Of a stretch of 64,000 bases of DNA, positions 60,488-64,000 are shown in pieces (positions within the stretch are counted from its first letter, which is position 1; each line of letters opens with the position of its first letter). Location: NCBI GenBank assembly GCA_026391835.1, contig JAPLDF010000072.1, positions 121,228 to 185,227 on the forward strand, given 5' to 3'. The notes under the pieces were generated by a model. It was not told the DNA's origin. It did not search any database and worked only from the letters and a program-made list of their open reading frames with translations. Made by a program: the position numbers and the translations under genes. This DNA is from Bacteroidota bacterium. GTDB taxonomy: Bacteria; Bacteroidota; Bacteroidia; Bacteroidales; FEN-979.

Positions 60488-61246
60488 CTAAAAGGATGTG
60501 GCAATTTGCACGAACTCAACGGAATTCAGCGATGCGCCGCCAATTAATCCGCCATCAACATCGGGCTGGGAAAAGAGTTCACGGGCATTCTTGCCATTGC
60601 AGCTTCCCCCGTAAAGAATGGAGGTTTCCCAGGCAGTTGTTTCATCATACCTGGCAGAGATCAACCCGCGGATGTAAGCGTGCATCTCCTGGGCCTGCTC
60701 CTTGGTTGCGGTTACGCCCGTCCCGATAGCCCAGACAGGTTCATAGGCAATGACGACATTCAGGAAAGCCTCTGCCGACAAGTGAAACAACGATTCTTCC
60801 ACCTGGCTTTTCACTACTTCAAAATGACGGCTGGCTTCGCGTTCCGGTAAAACCTCGCCACAGCAGAAAATCGGTCGGAGGCCATGCTTCAGCAGGGAAT
60901 CCACTTTGCGGAGCAGGAATTCATTGGTTTCGTGAAAATATTTCCGGCGCTCCGAGTGACCGATGATGCAGTAAGCCACATTCAGCTCCTTCAACATCAG
61001 CGGGCTGATCTCACCGGTAAAGGCACCGGCATCCTCCGGATAGATGTTCTGCGCGCCAACCTTGAAGTTTGATTCGAAGGCCACATCTGTGGTCATTTCA
61101 AGGTAGAGGGACGGGGGGCACAGAATGACTTCCGCATCTTTCAGATCCACATCATCAAGCGAATCAGCGATTTCGGTGATCAAAGTTTCAGCTTCGGAGA
61201 ATGTTTTGTTCATTTTCCAGTTTCCGGCAACAATTTTTTTTCTCAT
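60488..61246 (-). CDS. tpiA: Triose-phosphate isomerase
   Basis: A 252-residue TIM barrel. AGNWKMN carries the catalytic Lys, IIGHSERRKYFHE the His, VIAYEPVWAIGTG the catalytic Glu and loop 6, and ILYGGSCNGKNA plus DGGLIGGASL the phosphate-binding loops. It interconverts glyceraldehyde-3-phosphate and dihydroxyacetone phosphate in the cytoplasm. It leads a compact tpiA-prmA-1501-residue-protein operon on the - strand. Confidence 0.96.
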   Translation of the reverse strand: MRKKIVAGNWKMNKTFSEAETLITEIADSLDDVDLKDAEVILCPPSLYLEMTTDVAFESNFKVGAQNIYPEDAGAFTGEISPLMLKELNVAYCIIGHSERRKYFHETNEFLLRKVDSLLKHGLRPIFCCGEVLPEREASRHFEVVKSQVEESLFHLSAEAFLNVVIAYEPVWAIGTGVTATKEQAQEMHAYIRGLISARYDETTAWETSILYGGSCNGKNARELFSQPDVDGGLIGGASLNSVEFVQIATSF

Positions 61247-61337
61247 CGGTTATTTATTTTTTGGTTCATTATAACGTTAAAAATCAACAATTCATTGTTC
61301 AACCTCTCTCCATCCCCGAACAAACCCAACGATTCCC

Positions 61338-61437
61338 CGTCCGCCCGTCCGCCTGTCCGCCCGTCCGCCCGTCCGCTTGTCCGCCCGTCCGCTTGTCCGC
61401 TTGTCCGCTTGTCCGCTTGTCCGCCTGTCCGCCTGTC
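61338..61437. repeat. GTCCGCCT octamer array, 12 units
   Basis: Twelve complete 8-base units (YGTCCGCY, alternating C/T at both ends) plus half a unit end directly at the OppB stop codon (61438-61440, - strand). Same family and same orientation relative to a stop codon as the array at 9274-9354. Confidence 0.96.
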
Positions 61438-62517
61438 CTATTGCAGCCTTATCCTCGGATCCAGCAATCCATATATGATATCCACAAAGAAATTTATGAT
61501 GATCAGGATAATCGATATAAACAAAACAGCACCCATTACCACAGGGAAATCGTATTTATCCAATGCATTCACGATCACCACGCCGATTCCTTTCCAGTCG
61601 AAGACAAACTCGACAAACACCGCCCCGGCCAGCAGTGAAGCCAGCCACCCGGAGATGGCGGTTACAACAGGATTCAACGCATTTTTCAACGCATGTTTCA
61701 GGATCACTTTTGATTTACTCAGCCCTTTGGCCTTTGCTGTACGGATGTAATCCTGCGTCATCACCTCGAGCAGCGAATTCCTTGTCAGCTCAACAATAAT
61801 CGCCAATGGCCTGATTCCAAGTGTTATGGCCGGGAGGATGAGGTTTTTAAGATCCAGGAAGGTACCCCGGCCAAAATCATCCACCCCGTAAAGGCTTCCC
61901 GTCATGTTCAGCCCTGTAAACCTGACCAGTACGAAGGCAAAGATCCAGGCATTCAGGATGGCAACAAAAAAGGAGGGCAACGACATTCCAAGAACTGAAA
62001 AGACCAGGGCGGTGCGGTCGATGAAACTGTTCCGGTAAATGGCACAAACGATCCCGACGGCAATGCCAACTACGATGGCAAAAACCATAGCTACAAGGGC
62101 GAGGATGATGGTGTTGACAAATCCCTCAGCAAGGATGTCGGATACGTTACGCTTCGTTTGATAAGAGCGGCGCAGATAGGGTTCCTTGAGCACCAGGGAC
62201 GAACCGCCAATGGAGATCAATTTCAGGGTGTTGCCATATTTGAGCGGATCGAGAAACCAAAAGCTCTCCTTATTATTTATGTTATGTACCGAAACCGGGG
62301 AGAGATCGTTGAGATAGTTGAAAAACTGGATCGTCAGCGGTTTATCCCTGCCGAGATCCTTGTTGATGGCTTTTACCGAAGCACTGTCTGCCCGCTGCCC
62401 AAGCATCATGCGGGCCGGATCGCCAGGCAGGATATTGAACAGGAAGAAAACCACCACGATCACCCCGAACAGGACAAGTATTCCATACCAGAATCGCTTT
62501 AAGATGAAATGTCCCAT
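61438..62517 (-). CDS. DppB/OppB-type ABC transporter permease
   Basis: A 359-residue inner-membrane permease with six predicted helices. The N-terminus MGHFILKRFWYGILVLFGVIVVVFFL and LPGDPARMMLGQRAD are typical of OppB/DppB, and the EAA coupling loop is RTAKAKGLSKSKVILKHALKNALNPVVT. It forms half of the peptide or nickel transporter pore. No second permease, ATPase or binding protein is adjacent, so the partners are encoded elsewhere. The stop abuts the octamer array and the start is nine bases from a heptamer array. Confidence 0.9.
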   Translation of the reverse strand: MGHFILKRFWYGILVLFGVIVVVFFLFNILPGDPARMMLGQRADSASVKAINKDLGRDKPLTIQFFNYLNDLSPVSVHNINNKESFWFLDPLKYGNTLKLISIGGSSLVLKEPYLRRSYQTKRNVSDILAEGFVNTIILALVAMVFAIVVGIAVGIVCAIYRNSFIDRTALVFSVLGMSLPSFFVAILNAWIFAFVLVRFTGLNMTGSLYGVDDFGRGTFLDLKNLILPAITLGIRPLAIIVELTRNSLLEVMTQDYIRTAKAKGLSKSKVILKHALKNALNPVVTAISGWLASLLAGAVFVEFVFDWKGIGVVIVNALDKYDFPVVMGAVLFISIILIIINFFVDIIYGLLDPRIRLQ

Positions 62518-62525
62518 GATGGCAA

Positions 62526-62559
62526 ATTTACGAATTACGATTTTAGATTTTAGATTTAA
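62526..62559. repeat. GATTTAC heptamer array (left arm of a 19-bp inverted repeat)
   Basis: ATTTAC, GAATTAC, GATTTTA twice and GATTTAA, eight bases upstream of the OppB start. The segment 62525-62543 is exactly complementary to 62605-62623. Confidence 0.88.
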
Positions 62560-62590
62560 TAATTTTCAACTGCGTACCTTTCTGGTAGAG

Positions 62591-62623
62591 AAATCGTAAT
62601 TCGTAAATCGTAATTCGTAAATT
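62591..62623. repeat. GTAAATC heptamer array (right arm)
   Basis: AAATC, GTAATTC, GTAAATC, GTAATTC and GTAAATT, five bases from the stop of the BT_3928-like gene. The GAATTAC/GTAATTC variant is shared with the left arm, in register. Confidence 0.88.
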
Positions 62624-62628
62624 TTCGC

Positions 62629-63738
62629 TTATTTGTTGATAAATTTCACCTTTACCTCTTCGTAGGTTGGGAAATCCCTGAACCCCCACTTGGCGAGCAC
62701 TACGCCGTCTTTCATCAGGATGAGGCCGGGATTGGAGCGCACCATGGTTTTCAACACCACATCGTCGGAGTTATAGTAGTCGAAGGCCGTTCCATTGTCC
62801 ATCCTGAACTTTTTTATCTCCGCTGGCAATGAATTGGTCAGGCAAATGAAAGAGTATCCTTCCAGCGTCGCTTTCTTAAATAAAGGCAAAATGCGACGAA
62901 AGCCATCCCGGTCGGCTTTTCCCAGATCGTAAGCCACCAGGATGAATTGATAATCGGTGTTGTTGAGCACGCTGGATGTATAGTCGATGCCATGCTGATC
63001 CTCCACGCGCAATGTCACCCCCTGGTTTTTGTTCGGATCGACCACACGCTGGCTGGTAAAAATCCAGTCGGCAAGCCAAACGGAGTCATTCCATGGATAA
63101 TTGGGTGATACGTATTCCTTTTCCTCTCCGGTTTTTTTGTTTTTGTAGGTCACATAGAATGTAACCGGCAGGGATTCGGTTTTATTGACATGGTTTCCAA
63201 CTTTCCAGGCCATGAAGTCGCGGAGTGGCAGATGCCGGTAGCTATGGATGGACAACATGGAAAAAGCGATGACAGTAATCAGCAGCATGGAATAATCACC
63301 CCAGGCAGGCAACAGGCTCCTGAATTTGTTTCGCCACGCAAAAATTGGCAGGATAAGGGCCATCAGGACTATATTTTTCAGAAATGTCTGAACATTCGTG
63401 ATTTTCAGGGCATCTCCGAAACATCCGCAATCGGGAACGATGTTGTATACTGCATCAAAGAAAGTAAGGATCGTAAAAAAAATCATCATGGGTACCAGTA
63501 ACCAGACAGTTTTCCTGATCCATAAATTAAACAAAAGGCTGATTCCGAGCGTAAATTCCAGCACACACAGAAAAATGGTCAGGTAGAGGCTGAATTGGAT
63601 GAATATGGGAATATTGAAAGCAATAAAATAATCCTCCATCCGGTAGACCGTTCCCAATGGATCAATTCCTTTAACAAACCCGGAGAAAACGAATACAAGT
63701 CCGACAAGAATCCGGAAAATAGTTCTGATAATTTTCAT
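62629..63738 (-). CDS. BT_3928-like DoxX/MauE membrane protein with thioredoxin-like C-terminus
   Basis: A 369-residue protein. Four N-terminal membrane helices form a DoxX/MauE-like domain (LVGLVFVFSGFVKGIDPLGT, PDCGCFGDALKITN with the conserved Cys pair), and a fifth helix leads to a soluble ~200-residue C-terminal domain ending in a thioredoxin-like fold (FICLTNSLPAEIKKFR, GLILMKDGVVLAKWG). This architecture is the Bacteroidetes-specific BT_3928 family, probably handling thiol or quinone redox at the inner membrane. The remaining 262 bases to the window end contain no feature I can support. Confidence 0.88.
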   Translation of the reverse strand: MKIIRTIFRILVGLVFVFSGFVKGIDPLGTVYRMEDYFIAFNIPIFIQFSLYLTIFLCVLEFTLGISLLFNLWIRKTVWLLVPMMIFFTILTFFDAVYNIVPDCGCFGDALKITNVQTFLKNIVLMALILPIFAWRNKFRSLLPAWGDYSMLLITVIAFSMLSIHSYRHLPLRDFMAWKVGNHVNKTESLPVTFYVTYKNKKTGEEKEYVSPNYPWNDSVWLADWIFTSQRVVDPNKNQGVTLRVEDQHGIDYTSSVLNNTDYQFILVAYDLGKADRDGFRRILPLFKKATLEGYSFICLTNSLPAEIKKFRMDNGTAFDYYNSDDVVLKTMVRSNPGLILMKDGVVLAKWGFRDFPTYEEVKVKFINK

Positions 63739-64000
63739 ATTTTATTCCTTAATAAGATATAAACTGCGCAGTGATATACTGGCTGGCAAGAAATTCAGAT
63801 GCTAAAATTAAGAAAATTTCGCGGTCCGGGGGATGTTTTATTGGGTGAATTTAACAAAGATGTAAGCGGTAATTACAAATGCAGATTTTCGGTAAATAAG
63901 AATGCAAGTAAATCTACATCGTTAATTTCCGATTTGCAAAGAAACAAAATATTAAAGAACGTTATTTTCAAAGATCGTTTTTCTGTTTTCCAGCCGGTAC

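Overview
This window comes from a Bacteroidota (Bacteroidetes) chromosome, most likely an uncultured Bacteroidales-type anaerobe or microaerophile. The evidence is lineage-typical: promoters of the TTTG-N19-TAnnTTTG type with no Shine-Dalgarno reliance, a type IX secretion (T9SS) sorting domain, carboxypeptidase-regulatory-like domains, DUF4293, DUF4159, DUF1573 and DUF1343 (NamZ) proteins, a BT_3928-type DoxX/MauE protein, and Rho with a long disordered N-terminal insert. I see no rRNA, tRNA, prophage, insertion sequence or CRISPR array. The content is a dense set of ordinary chromosomal genes interrupted by unusual short-period tandem repeats.

Layout. 1-8.4 kb (+): end of an M1-type peptidase, TPR lipoprotein, Old Yellow Enzyme-type oxidoreductase, unknown lipoprotein, two exported carboxypeptidase-regulatory-like proteins, an ICMT-type membrane methyltransferase and a small helical protein. 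8.4-15.7 kb: DUF1295 membrane protein, fused DAK2-DegV protein, DUF1573 protein, aminotransferase, NamZ-like muramidase, LolC/E-type permease. 15.7-19.3 kb (-): a compact cluster of APS reductase (cysH), a stand-alone diiron ODP protein and a hybrid histidine kinase. 19.4-23.5 kb: Mpl-like ligase, Rho, DUF4293, YfcE-like phosphoesterase. 24.2-30.1 kb (+): secreted EEP hydrolase, RmuC, RlmB, GT-C-like membrane protein, small conserved protein, FtsE. 30.1-36.2 kb (-): ornithine carbamoyltransferase, YbdG-like MscS channel, lipid kinase, LtaS-like sulfatase-fold transferase, DnaQ-like exonuclease. 36.3-44.4 kb: fused CitD-CitE plus CitF, an S23-type four-helix-bundle protein, RecQ, methyltransferase, an 11-residue-repeat protein of the predicted knotted type, 3-methyladenine glycosylase, phosphoesterase. 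44.5-52.8 kb: DUF4159, a 1216-residue T9SS cargo with Asp-box repeats, a GH27 lipoprotein, malic enzyme. 52.9-63.7 kb: cold-shock protein, DnaN, PlsY, a 1501-residue exported protein of unknown function coupled to prmA and tpiA, an orphan OppB-type permease and a BT_3928-like protein.

The most unusual layer is intergenic. Twelve arrays of the heptamer GATTTAC (or its complement GTAAATC), two of TGACAAR, one of ATATCGA, two of an octamer (GTCCGCCT) and one of a nonamer (TGCATTGTT) sit within a few bases of start or stop codons. Several form inverted pairs whose variant units match in register: a 27-bp perfect pair between recQ and the methyltransferase, a 19-bp pair between oppB and its neighbour, and a 32-bp pair around the S23 gene, whose stop codon and last residues come from the array. 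In 10 of 12 cases the nearest gene end follows one rule: GTAAATC before starts, GATTTAC after stops, in coding orientation. I found no standard feature class that explains this. The cysH-ODP-histidine kinase cluster is the best candidate for an undescribed protein system.
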